Shown here piece after piece: positions 47,104-58,506 of a DNA stretch of 64,000 nt (its first letter is position 1; every line of letters begins with the position of its first letter). The notes beneath the pieces are model-generated. The model ran no database searches and was not told the DNA's origin. It was given only the letters and a program-made list of their open reading frames with translations. Source of the DNA: Babylonia areolata (lineage: Eukaryota > Mollusca > Gastropoda > Neogastropoda > Buccinidae); contig NC_134876.1 in NCBI RefSeq assembly GCF_041734735.1, positions 94,316,586 through 94,380,585 of the forward strand, written 5' to 3'. A program made the position numbers and the translations under genes.

Positions 47104-50100
47104 AAGACCAACAAGGGAAAGAGGCAGCATCGCCAACAACCACTGAGGTCGCTGAACCACAACTCACCTTTGAACCCTCTCAAGCTGAGGTGGTAGAGAA
47201 AGAAGCTATTGTTTCTGTCGCTGAAGATCAAAAGCAGAGAGAGGCCAAGAAACCAGAACAGGTTCCCTCTGACCTAGATGACATACGGCAACCAGTCAGT
47301 GAACATGTCACACAAGTTGTACACAGAACAACATATGAAGATGAGTATCGCAGAACAGACATTGAGATCACGGAAAAGGAAACTGTCCTCACTGAAAGAT
47401 TGGTCCACAAAGAAGAATACACTGTGGCTTCTCAGGAGGCACAGCCAGAAGAAGAAATAATCGCAGCAGCTCCTGTAAAGACCACCCATGTGGAAAGATA
47501 TGAAATGATTGAAGAGGTGAAGAAGATCGACTCAGTAGAGAAAGAAATTGAACCATCATCTGCTGAACTGTCCACTGCTGCTGTGTGTGTTGTTCCTGCT
47601 GAGGAGGATGTAGAAGAAACAATTGAGTCCACTCAGGTTCCTGAAACCAAAGCTGGGGTTTGCCTTGTGCCTGAAGATGAAGAGGAGGCTGAGGAACCCA
47701 TCAAACCAGAGGAGGCTACTCCTGCTTCTCAAGCTGAAGTCGGGCTTATCCCAGACGAAGAAGAAACTGAAGAAGCAACTGCAGAAATTTCAGCAGCTCA
47801 TGTTGTTGAGAAGCCAGAAACATATCTTGTTGCTGAGGATGAAGACATTGTAAAAGAAACTGTGGACATTTCACAAGCTCCCCTTTCGGAAGCAGGAGTA
47901 AGTCTTGCTCCTGAAGAGGGTGAGTTAGAGATTGAAACAGTGGAAATTTCAGAAGTCCCTGTTTCAGAGGCTGGAGTATGTCTTGTTCCTGAAAAAGAGG
48001 CTGAGGAAGAGAGAGTGGAAATTTCAGAAGCTCCTGTAACAAAAACAGGTGTGTGTCTAGTCCCTGAAGAAGAGGTTGAGGAAGAAACAGTGGAATTCTC
48101 ACAAGCCCCTCAATCAGAAGCGGGAGTATGTCATGTTCCTGAGGAGGAGGAAATTAAGGAAGAAGCTGTTGAAATTTCACAAGTTCCACCTTCTGAAGTA
48201 GGAGTGTGTCTTGTCCCTGAAGAAGAGGTTGAGGAAGAAACAGTGGATATTTCGCAAGCACCTGAATCAGAGGCAGGAGTGTGTATTGTTCCTGAAGAAG
48301 AGGTTGAGGAAGAAACGGTGGAGATTTCACAAGCCCCCATGTCAAAGGCAGGAGTGTGTCATGTTCCTGAGGAGGAGGAAATTAAGGAAGAAGCTGTTGA
48401 AATCTCACAAGTCCCTCCTTCTGAAGCAGGAGTGTGTCTTGTCCCTGAAGAAGAGGTTGAGGAAGAAACGGTGGAGATTTCACAAGCCCCCATGTCAAAG
48501 GCAGGAGTGTGTCATGTTCCTGAGGAGGAGGAAATTAAGGAAGAAGCTGTTGAAATCTCACAAGTTCCATCTTCTGAAGCAGGAGTGTGTCTTGTCCCTG
48601 AAGAAGAGGTTGAGGAAGAAACGGTGGAGGTTTCTCATGCTCCCATGTCAGAGGCAGGAGTGTGTCATGTTCCTGAGGAGGAGGAAATTAAGGAAGAAGC
48701 TGTTGAAATCTCACAAGTTCCATCTTCTGAAGCAGGAGTGTGTCTTGTCCCTGAAGAACAGGTTGAGGAAGAAACAGTGGAGGTTTCTCATGCTCCCATG
48801 TCAGAGGCAGGAGTGTGTCATGTTCCTGAGGAGGAGGAAATTAAGGAAGAAGCTGTTGAAATCTCACAAGTTCCATCTTCTGAAGCAGGAGTGTGTCTTG
48901 TCCCTGAAGAACAGGTTGAGGAAGAAACAGTGGAAATTTCACAAGCACCTGTTTCAGAGGCAGGAGTGTGCCTTGTTCCTGAAGAAGAAGAGATCAAAGA
49001 AGAAACAGTGGAAATTTCACACACTCCACCATCAGAAGCAGGAGTATATCTTGTCCCTGATGAGGTTGTAGAAGAACATGTGGACATTTCTCATGCTCCA
49101 CCATCTGAAGCAGAAGTGTGTCTAGTTCCTGAGGAGGAGGAGATTAAGGAAGAAACAACGCAAATGTCACATGCTCCAGAATCTGAGACTGGGACATGTC
49201 TTGTTCCAGAAGAGGAAGAAATCAAAGAAACAGTGGAAATTTCACAGGCTCCTCTCTCAAAAGCAGGAGTGTGTTTACTTCCTGATGACAAAGAAATTGT
49301 GGTGGACATTTCAGAAGCTCCTGAAGCTGAGGTAGGGACAGGCCTAGTTCCTGAGGAAGAGGTAACCAAAGAAACCGTACACATTTCAGAACCTCCTCAG
49401 TATAAGGCAGGTGTATGTCTTTTGTCTGAAGAGGAAGAGATGGGAGAGAAAGCCATTGAAGTTTCACAAGTCTCTTTTTCCGAAACAGGAACATACCTGG
49501 TCTCTGAGGCTGAACAAACTGTTGAAGAAACATTGGACATTTCACCAGTCCCTCTGTCCAAGGCAGGCACCTGTGCTGTTCCTGAAGATGAAGAGGTTGA
49601 AGAAGAAGATCTGCAACTGCAGCAGACTTCCGTCCAGGAAACTGCATCATGTCTTGTCACTGGAGAGGAAGTCCAAGAAGAAATCGTTGAAACCAAGGAA
49701 GCACCAGCTGTCCCTAAGCCAGATGTTTGTGTTTGGCCAGTCACACAGCTGGCTGAGAGTGCTGACACTGCACAGTACCAAATCAGACAAGATATTGAAT
49801 CAGAAGAGGAGGAGGATGAAGACTGGGAAATTCTGGAAAAGGAAGACTTGACAGAAGAAGAACAAATTGCTGCCATGGATGAAACACTCATGCAAGTATC
49901 AGAGACAGGAGATCAACAGGATCAGACAGATGACAAATCCAGACAATACGACCAAGCAGAGGCACGTTATGATGCTGAAATCAGTTACCAGTCAGAACTG
50001 GAGGCAACACTGCCAGCAACAGAAGAAATGAAACAAACAGAAGCTGGTGCAACTCATCTGGCAGAAGAGTCATTAGTAACTACTAAAGTCTCTGTGAAAG

Positions 50101-53100
50101 AAGTCCTGGAAAAACGAGAACAGCTTTCACCAACTACAGAGTTGTCACAGGACATAGAGGGAAAAAAAGAAGAGACACTTGAATCTGAACAGACGGTCCG
50201 TGAAGACCAGGAAGTGGAGGAAGCTGCAGAGACTTTAGCTGCCTCCAAACCTTCTGAAGCCAGCTTAGACCTGTCTGAAGTGGTAGACATTGTTGATGAC
50301 ACAGACAAGACTTACAAAGACCGAATAGATGAAGTCATCATATCTGAAGCACGTGAAGAGATGGAGGGTGAAGCTCTTGAAGTTAGTGTGAAGACACAAT
50401 CTCCAGATTCAGACAAAGACATCTGTGAGCTTGACAGCCGTTTTGATGAACCATACTCACAGGTGCAGCCAGAAATAATCCACGAAATCCAGTTTAAAGG
50501 TGAGGAAATGTATGAGCAAATTGACACAGTAGAGAGGGAGTCAGTTCAAGAAATCCCAGATAAAACAGAGAAGGGAGAAATTCAAACAGTAGATCAAACG
50601 CAAGTGAAAGTCCAGTCATTCCTGGAAGCTGTAGAAGGTGTGGCAGCAGAACAGGACCTGATCAGTTCACCAGGGTCAAGAGTGTCTGATATCTCACCTG
50701 TTCATGAAGAACAAGTGGAAGCTGTCCCAGTCACACAGTATGCAGAAAGTTCTCAACAGGAATCCTATTTCCGTGGTGGAGAGCCAGACATCAGTGGCCT
50801 AGCCACTGAACAAGAAAGCTATGAACAAATGAGCTATGCAGAGTACAGGATAGAAACTGTGACAGAAACAACAACTGAAGAGCTCAAACAAGAACATGTT
50901 TTAGAACAAGAGCCTGCAGTTCAGCCACAGGAAGAAACAGAAGAGAAACCAGCAGTTCCACCCCAAGAACCGGAACTGCCCTCAGACATCCAAGCTGAAC
51001 AAGTTAAGGAAGACCGGTATGAAAGGATGGAAATGTACTCTTATGAAGAAGTGGTGACCAAGAAGGAAACCATCATCACTGACACATACGTTGAAGATGA
51101 TCATGTAGAGACTCTTCAACAAACTGACCAGCTCATTGCTGCTATGCCAGATGTACCACTGAAAAGTCCCCACATATCTTCTGATGAGGACGAGGATGCA
51201 GGGGAGGGTGGGCAGGCTGGACAAGAGGACATCAGAAAGGCGTCCACAGAGCAGCAGATCCAGCGGCAGCAGCTGGCATTTGAACAGCAGAAACTGGCAC
51301 TGGAACTAGCCGAAGTTGAACCATCACCTGTTGAAGAAAGTCCACCCGATGTTGCAGAATTAGATCAAGAAATTGAAGAACAAGATGCTCTGACAGCAGC
51401 TCTCATGTCCCAGTACCAGGTAACCAAAGAAGAGAAGGTGACACATTATGAAGCACCTGAAGAAGCAGAGTATGCAGTGCCTGACTTCAGAGAGGGTGAA
51501 TCCGACTATGAATCTGAAGAGGAGGATGAAGTGGCTTCGGATGACAAAGATGAAGAGGATGCTGCTTATAAAACACCTGAAGATGAAACTGCAGAGAAGG
51601 AAGCTGAGGAGGAACTTGCTGAAAAACAAACCGAAGAACGATTTGAGGATGCTTCTCAGTTTGAGCCAGAACAAGACCAACCGCAAACAGAGATATTTAT
51701 AGACACATACATCAAAGAGGTGGAAGTCATGACTCAAAGTACAGAGAGCCCTGAGGTTCAGATCGCAGGTTCAGGAGAAGGTTTGCTTGTACAACCTTAC
51801 CCGCAGGAGTATGACATCATGGCTATCAGTGGTGGAACAGAAGGAGACCAAGAGCAAGAACCAGACTATACAGATATGTTTGAAGTGGCTGCAGAAGAAG
51901 TCTCTGACCATGATGACCTGTATGAACGCTATTCTGATGTTAGTGAAGAGGAGCTGAAGCCTCTGAAGATTCCTGTTGAGGACAGTCCCACTGAACAGCC
52001 GACTCCAAGTGACTTTTTCCAAGAGGCTTTCGAAGAGGCAGAGAGACCTGACATTGAGGCAGAGGACTACAGGCAGTCACCAGGATATGACAGATCACCA
52101 GAAGAGGAAGTGTATCGGTCACCGACAGAAGAACATCCTGAGGACCGACCATTTGATTCTCCTCTCCAAGAAGAACTTGTTGAGGAGAAAATTGTGCCTC
52201 AGCCTGAACAATATGAAGTGAAGAGTGTGGTGGAACAGACAGTGGAACAGACAGCTGTCTCTGGCATCCTTGCAGAACTTCAGGAAATTGAACAACATGC
52301 TGGCCAAGATCAGTCTGAAGATGAAATGGAAGACGACCTTGAGCAGTATGAAAAGGAGCCAGAAGAGGAGCCGTTTGCCAGAGCAGATCAGACTGTCCAG
52401 AGTCTTTCTCCAGCTACTGTTGAGCAGTTTGTGGACAGACAAGAACTATTTGTCACTGAACAGAGAGAAGTGTCCATGCCCAGAGAGACAACAGTTGAAC
52501 AGGAGGAAGTAGTACAGTCTGTGGACAGACAAGAACTGTTCACCACAGAACAGAGAGATGTGTCTGTGCCCAGAGAGACAACAGTTGAACAGGAAGAAGT
52601 AGAACAGTCTGTGGACAGACAAGAACTGTTCACCACAGAACAGAGAGATGTTTCTGTGCCCAGAGAGACAACAGTTGAAGAGGAGGAAGTAGAACAGTCT
52701 GTGGACAGACAAGAACTATTCACCACAGAACAGAGATATGTGTCTGTGCCCAGAGAGACAACAGTTGAACAGGAAGAAGTAGAACAGTCTGTGGACAGAC
52801 AAGAACTGTTCACCACAGAACAGAGAGATGTTTCTGTGCCCAGAGAGACAACAGTTGAAGAGGAAGAAGTAGAACAGTCTGTGGACAGACAAGAACTGTT
52901 CACCACAGAACAGAGAGATGTTTCTGTGCCCAGAGAGACAACAGTTGAAGAGGAAGAAATAGAACAGTCTGTGGACAGACAAGAACTGTTCACCACAGAA
53001 CAGAGAGATGTGTCTGTGCCCAGAGAGACAACAGTTGAAGAGGAAGAAGTAGAACAGTCTGTGGACAGACAAGAACTGTTCACCACAGAACAGAGAGATG

Positions 53101-54177
53101 TGTCTGTGCCCAGAGAGACAACAGTTGAACAGGAAGAAGTAGAACAGTCTGTGGACAGACAAGAACTGTTCACCACAGAACAGAGAGAAGTGTCCATACC
53201 CAGAGAGACAGCAGACCAAGAAGAGGAAGAGGAAGAACTGGTTGCAAATGTATTCATTGACAGAACAGAGCGGTTCATTGAAGAACCAATAGAAACCCTA
53301 ACAGTGGGTGGCGATTCCACACTGGGTGGTTTTGTGGCAGAAACAACAGACAGTTCAGCGGCAGGTGCGGCAGAGCCGGCCATTGAAGATCGTCACCTGT
53401 CAGCCCAGAGCAGTATTTCAGAGCAGGACAGTCACTATCCAGATTACATGGATGAACACCACCTCTCTCTCCACCCACCACTGTACCCATCCTCCTCCAC
53501 TGAAGTTCAGGACCGTTCCCGCACACCCTCTGACTTGGACCTTGAAGAGGGCACTCAGAATGGACTACAAGCTGCCACTGGTGCAAGCGGTAGCTACACA
53601 TCAGACATTACCTCAGGCTCCCAAAGCTTTCTTTCAGAGAGCACAGTGTCTCGGATGTCTGAATCTGATTACACATCCCGCAGTGAAACCTGGGCTGCTT
53701 CTGAATGCACCATGACGGGTTCAGAGTTTGAGCCTGACAGCAGGATCATGGTGGAGACAGTTGATCAGATCTACAGTGACCAGCAGATGGAGGACAGTCA
53801 TCAGGAATTTGAGGAAACCAAGCAAATGGACACTTTAGACAGGCCAATGTCTCCCTCAGAATACACACTGATCACATCCCATGACCAGGACCGCATGATG
53901 CAGATCCTGGACCTGCAGCCAGAGAAGCCCAGAGAAGAACTGTCTGATGAAGAGGATGAGGAGGGGGAGGATGAGATGGAAAGAGACAGCCTGCAGTCTG
54001 AGTCTGACGAAGTGTTGAGTGATGATGATCAGGGCTCAGAGCGCCCCCCTTCCCCCACAGAGTACACATTGATCGCATCCCAGGACCAGGATGCACTGGC
54101 TGAGGTGCTGGGGCTGCAGCAGGAAGGGCGACCTCTTGAGGAGCTGGATGTTGAGACACTGGATCTAGACACTCAAG
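47104..54177 (+). CDS. ANK: Giant ankyrin exon 1 (2,358 codons)
   Basis: A single exon of 7,074 nt from the acceptor AATTGGCAG to CAAG|GTACTC, phase 1 both ends, without a stop. It encodes a very acidic, probably disordered tail. In order: a unique start; about 28 units of a 25/26-residue repeat around GVCLVPEEE (residues about 158-877); an LIR-like DEDWEILEKEDL (about 905); a long unique acidic part with a possible coiled coil, IQRQQLAFEQQKLALELAEVE-like (about 1375-1405); nine 30-residue repeats around VDRQELFTTEQRDV (about 1772-2041); and two SP-x-EYTLI motifs near the end. Giant ankyrin tails act as long spacers and microtubule or membrane organisers in axons (family knowledge). If the donor is not used, the frame ends five codons later at TAA 54192-54194, a possible shorter isoform. 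Confidence 0.95.
47576..49735 (+). repeat. Coding array A: 25/26-residue repeat, about 28 units
   Basis: Units have the form (A/T)GVC(L/H)VPEEE ... EE(T/A)VEISQ(A/V)P-x-SE. In the middle (about 48060-48950) they alternate as a 26-residue form with CHVPEEEEIKEE and a 25-residue form with CLVPEEEVEEE, giving a 153-nt higher-order unit whose copies are almost identical in DNA. Outer units are more diverged, as expected for an array refreshed from the centre. Confidence 0.95.
52419..53228 (+). repeat. Coding array B: 30-residue repeat, 9 units
   Basis: Nine exact 90-nt units read VEQSVDRQELFTTEQ then RDVSVPRETTVEQEE, with changes at only a few positions. Edge units differ most (FVDRQELFVTEQREVSM; REVSIPRETADQ). 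DNA identity between inner units is very high. Confidence 0.96.
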
Positions 54178-54608
54178 GTACTCCACATTTTTAAACTTTA
54201 CTTTTTTGGGGGTGGGAGGGCTACATTTTGTGTCACTACCTTGTGCCTCATTTTGTTGCAAATAATTTGTTTTAATTTGATATCCAAATCCATGGGTTTT
54301 TTCACAGTTAATTGGTATTCAGATCAACTAACAAATGATGAGATAATGTTGAGATAATCTATTTATATTTTTCATACTAGTGACAGATTGTTGAAAACTT
54401 CTAAACAGTATGTCAGTTCAGGTTATTGATTTACCCAAATTGATATCATCAAAGCCTCTTTAACATCTCACATTATTGTTTCCTTTCCCCCCCATACCCC
54501 AAGTAGGATGAATCTATTTTTTCTTGTAAACAATCTTCTCCAAGTCCTGAGAAGGAAAGAAACAGGAGGGAAAAAAAGATCTGCATTCCTTTATATATTG
54601 CTCTCCAG
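54178..54608. other. Intron between giant exon 1 and the first linker exon
   Basis: 431 nt, AT-rich; the last 100 nt are purine-rich, so the pyrimidine tract of the next acceptor is short (ATTGCTCTCCAG). No other feature. Confidence 0.85.
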
Positions 54609-55067
54609 TGATGACGATGAGAGGCAAGGAAGAGGAGGACAGTTTTTCCGGGCAGCAGGAGATGATGCTGCAGACAGAAGTGGAGACACAGTCCTCAGGG
54701 TCCAGCACACAGGCTGTCATCCAGCTGCTGGACTCTGTGGACAACAACACCGTGTCCAACATCAGTTCTGACCGGGACTTTGAGAAAGACTCTGAACTTC
54801 AGAGAGAGGACCTGGAAGTAGCTCCACTGGAACCCTCTGCACCATACATGCCACCTTCTCCAGACCTGGCTCACTCTGCCAGCGAGGAGATGCTCTATTC
54901 AGCCTTTCAAGATGACTATCTTTCTACGACGGTGAAGGAACGAGACACTGACCGCTTTGGTGGTCGCCTGACGGAAGAAGGTTATGCCAAGGCAGGAGTG
55001 GCTGCCAGCTTTGAGGAGATGTATGCTGCAGGAATGGCGCCTGAAGCAGCCAGATTCCCTGGAGAAG
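54609..55067 (+). CDS. ANK: Ankyrin linker exon (459 nt)
   Basis: The acceptor TTGCTCTCCAG and the donor GAAG|GTGAGT bound 153 codons in phase 1. The translation includes STQAVIQLLDSVDNNTVSN, LEVAPLEPSAPYMPPSPDLA, and two segments with aromatic residues: MLYSAFQDDYLSTTV and YAKAGVAASFEEMYAAGMA. These are less acidic and more hydrophobic than the rest of the tail and may be conserved binding segments. No domain is recognised. Confidence 0.9.
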
Positions 55068-55336
55068 GTGAGTCAGCTGGCTCTGATGCTGCTGCTGCTT
55101 CTTCCAGTCAGATGCTCTGCGCAAGTTTTTCTTGGAGTTTTCAGCTTTTTAAAAAATAATTTTGTATCAAGCATTGTAGGCCACTTGTATCACTCATCAC
55201 CATCACCAATAATCGCCTATAACAAAGCATGACCAGAGCACAGATGTAGGCAACACATTGCTTGGTCTTAAAATCTGATAGTGTTCTTTCTTCAGTGTCC
55301 ATGTCCATGTAGATTGTCACTTGCAAACCATTCAGT

Positions 55337-55389
<53 letters not shown>

Positions 55390-56041
55390 ATCTCTCCTTC
55401 ATTTTAATCACAAAGTCCTCATGTATAGCACCTTTTGAAGCACCCAGTCTTTTTTTTTTTTTTTTTTTTTTGTCTTTTTTTTTCTTTTTTCTTTTTTTTT
55501 CTTTTTTTTCTTTTTTTTATTCAAATTACCAAGTCCACATTTTCTGTGAATCGGAAAGCGTTCAGTTCATTCTTTGAAAATTACAATAGATGAAACACAA
55601 TCGGAAAAGAATGATGCCAACAACCATTTAAAGGTTAGGAAACCCAATATAGTTAAGCATTGCCAGGTCAATACAGATACATTACACGCTTAATTGAGCC
55701 TGCTACAGCCAGCCCAAAGCCGCCAGCTGTATTCTTTCATTTTTTCCATCCCTTCCACTTTTGTGTCTTTGACCTGCCATCAGTTACAGTTCCACAATTT
55801 TTATCAATCATATGTCATCATTGCAAAGTATTAAAAAAAATGATAAAGAAAAGGAAGTGAAAAAAGTACTTTGTTGTACATAATAGAAAATCAACACTTT
55901 TATGAGCGACCATTCATTTACCTTTGTGGATCATGGTGAGTTGGCTGATGGGATTCAAATGTGCTGTCTTGATATACACCATATTTGCCTGAACTGTCTG
56001 TACCGTTTTGTTTTGTTTTTTGTTTGTTTGTTGTTGTTTTT

Positions 56042-56093
<52 letters not shown>

Positions 56094-56513
56094 AATCCAT
56101 CTCCTCCTGCCTCTCTTTTGTCATTCCATTTTCTCTGTTCCCCAACACCTTGAATATTATTTTATTGTTGTCACATGTTGTAATTCACATCATTTTCCCA
56201 TTGCTTATTTCTTTTCTTCTTCTTCTGCTTTTTTCTTTTCTTTTCATTACAGCATTCCTACATTCAACTTTTTTTTTATTTTACTTTTCACTGTGTTGCT
56301 TTGTCTCATGATGACATCAGTGTCTTATTCTTGTGTTTAGTTAAATGGCGTGGATATTACAGCCCTCCCTTATTTGTCAGTGTAGCAAAGGTAAACTTCC
56401 TAATCATGGACAAACACCAGAGAAATACAAATGCCTGAGATACTTGTAAATTTGCAGGGGAATGTTCCTGAAAACCAAAGGTCTTGTGGTCAGATGGCTC
56501 AGAAATCTACACC

Positions 56514-56556
<43 letters not shown>

Positions 56557-57274
56557 AAGCATATCAGTTTGACCATTAGTAAAGTCAAGGTGAATGTCAA
56601 TCACAGATTCATTGTGACAATATGATTTTTATCTTGCTCATTGTTTGTGGGAACTTTTCGTTTTTCCATCCGAATGCACTCTGCCATCTTACCACCAACC
56701 ATTTTTATGCATGTGTGTGTGTATGTGTCTCTAGAGGAGAAATGATTAGCATTGTAGAACATTATAATTTTGTATCTGTAAGTAAGACTCACTGAGATGA
56801 ACCATTATCATATCAGTACAGTGACAGGTCTGTCAAGGCTTTAATCACCATAATTTGATTTGAATATAGTGATGTTGAGCTTGTGCGCTGTAATTAAAAG
56901 GTGGTGGGTATGACAGCTTGTCTTTCACTGATGCAAAGGTCTGTAAGAACATAATGATATACCATTATTCTGTTTGATTGATAAGTATTAGAACTAGTAC
57001 TAAATAAATGAATCAGACTGTATGGTTCATAACAAAACAAGTTTTTTTTTCTTTTGTCATTTTGGTTCCCATTTTCATGTATGAGTTTAAGTTTCTTTTC
57101 ATTGTCATCACTTTTTACCATTTTTTCCTGACATTGCATTTTGAAAAAGAAAAAAAAAATTGCTTCCTTGCTTGTGAGAAAAAGTCATTTTTCTATGTTG
57201 AATCCATTCTTTTGAACCATTGTGAATGAGAATGTTGGAGCCGAGGTGGCTGTCTAATGGAGGCTTTCTAACAG
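55068..57274. other. Intron with CT, T and CA runs
   Basis: (CT)n at 55341-55391, a T-rich run at 55450-55518, (CT)n at 56049-56090 and (CA)n at 56521-56553. No exon or mobile element was recognised in the rest. Confidence 0.85.
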
Positions 57275-57394
57275 TAGGCGAAGTATTGGGGGCGGAAGCC
57301 ATGCCAGAAGGATCTGACCTTAGCGAGCACGACGACGACAAGTTAAGTTCTTCCAGCTCTGACGCCGCTCAGCTTGACGATGTGGAGGACAAAG
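57275..57394 (+). CDS. ANK: Ankyrin linker exon (120 nt)
   Basis: The acceptor GGCTTTCTAACAG and the donor AAAG|GTACTT bound 40 codons in phase 1: GEVLGAEAMPEGSDLSEHDD, then DKLSSSSSDAAQLDDVEDK. It is acidic and Ser-rich with casein kinase 2-like sites (inference). CpG and GC content are above the flanking intron. Confidence 0.83.
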
Positions 57395-58366
57395 GTACTT
57401 TGAGTGTTGTCTGATTGCTGCTGTCATCGACTTCACCCAGGATCCATCATCCATGCCTCATTTTTTGTCCTCATGTATTTATTTTTTAATTTGAGTTTTT
57501 GGTTCACTGTATGATGATGAAATTTGATCATGTTACATCTTTTATTTTGCCTATATAATGGCAAAACATGGATCATGTTACACCACTGTTTGTATGATGG
57601 CAAAACTTGGATCATGTTACATCTCTTTGTTGGCCCATATGACGGCAAAACTTGGATCATGCTATATCTCTTTGTCGGCCCATATGACGGCAAAACTTGG
57701 ATCATGTTATATCTCTTTGTTGGCTGATAAAATGGCAAAACTTGGATCATGTTATATCTCTTTGTCGGCCCATATGACGGCAAAACTTGGATCATGTTAT
57801 ATCTCTTTGTCGGCCCATATGACGGCAAAACTTGGATCATGTTATATCTCTTTGTTGGCTGATAAAATGGCAAAACTTGGATCATGTTATATCTCTTTGC
57901 CTGTACGATGGCAAAAATTGGATCATGTTCTGTTGTGTCATTGTTCAGTTGAGAGTGGCATCAGACACTAGTGTTGTTGTTTTTGTCATATTTTTCACCA
58001 TTTGTGTTCTTCAGTCATATTACTTTGTAAGAATGATGGTTTTACAACAAGTAGGGTTTTCATCCACTTGACTTCATGTGCCTCTTTCTTTAGTTCTCTG
58101 AAGTTGTGCCATGTGAACATGTTTTATTTTAGTGTTTATGTTCCCATTGTAATGATAACAATAGGGAATGTGTTTTTGTGTGTCTTCACCTTCTTAGACC
58201 AGTTAATGTATTACAACATTTCAGAGAAACTGAATCTGGTGTGTGCATGAGAAATAGTGAACTTATGGAGTGAAGCATAAATATAAAGACCAGCATTATA
58301 GAGTATTTGTCTGATTTACTAATATTTGGTATATCTGTACTCCCCTCTTTCTCATGCATGCACATG

Positions 58367-58399
<33 letters not shown>

Positions 58400-58506
58400 T
58401 CACTATCACATACATACAGAGTTTGATAGATAATCTCTCTAGTGACTGAATCTTGCATCTAATGATCATTAACTACCTTTTGTGCATTAACACCTCTTTT
58501 CAATAG
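57395..58506. other. Intron with a 45-bp minisatellite
   Basis: The array at 57562-57920 and a (CA)n run at about 58361-58393 are the only features seen. A 12-nt exon-like signal near 58015 was not called because its residues are all hydrophobic. Confidence 0.85.
57562..57920. repeat. 45-bp minisatellite with an A-A-B higher-order pattern
   Basis: CAAAACTTGGATCATGTTA recurs at 57601, 57646, 57691, 57736, 57781, 57826 and 57871, exactly 45 bp apart, with partial units at 57562 and 57912. The linker is GGCCCATATGACGG (type A) or GGCTGATAAAATGG (type B) in the order A, A, B, A, A, B, giving a 135-bp higher-order unit. Confidence 0.95.

Noticed and set aside
48211-49071. 286-codon plus-strand frame rich in Lys, Arg and Gln
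   Set aside because: A second frame of array A (153-nt dimer). The acidic frame is continuous for the whole exon and carries the splice phases.
52388-53383. 331-codon open frame on the minus strand, Ser/Val/Leu/Cys-rich
   Set aside because: It is the antisense of array B. The 90-nt periodicity keeps the reverse frame free of stops; codon pattern and the splice-bounded sense frame show the plus strand is coding.
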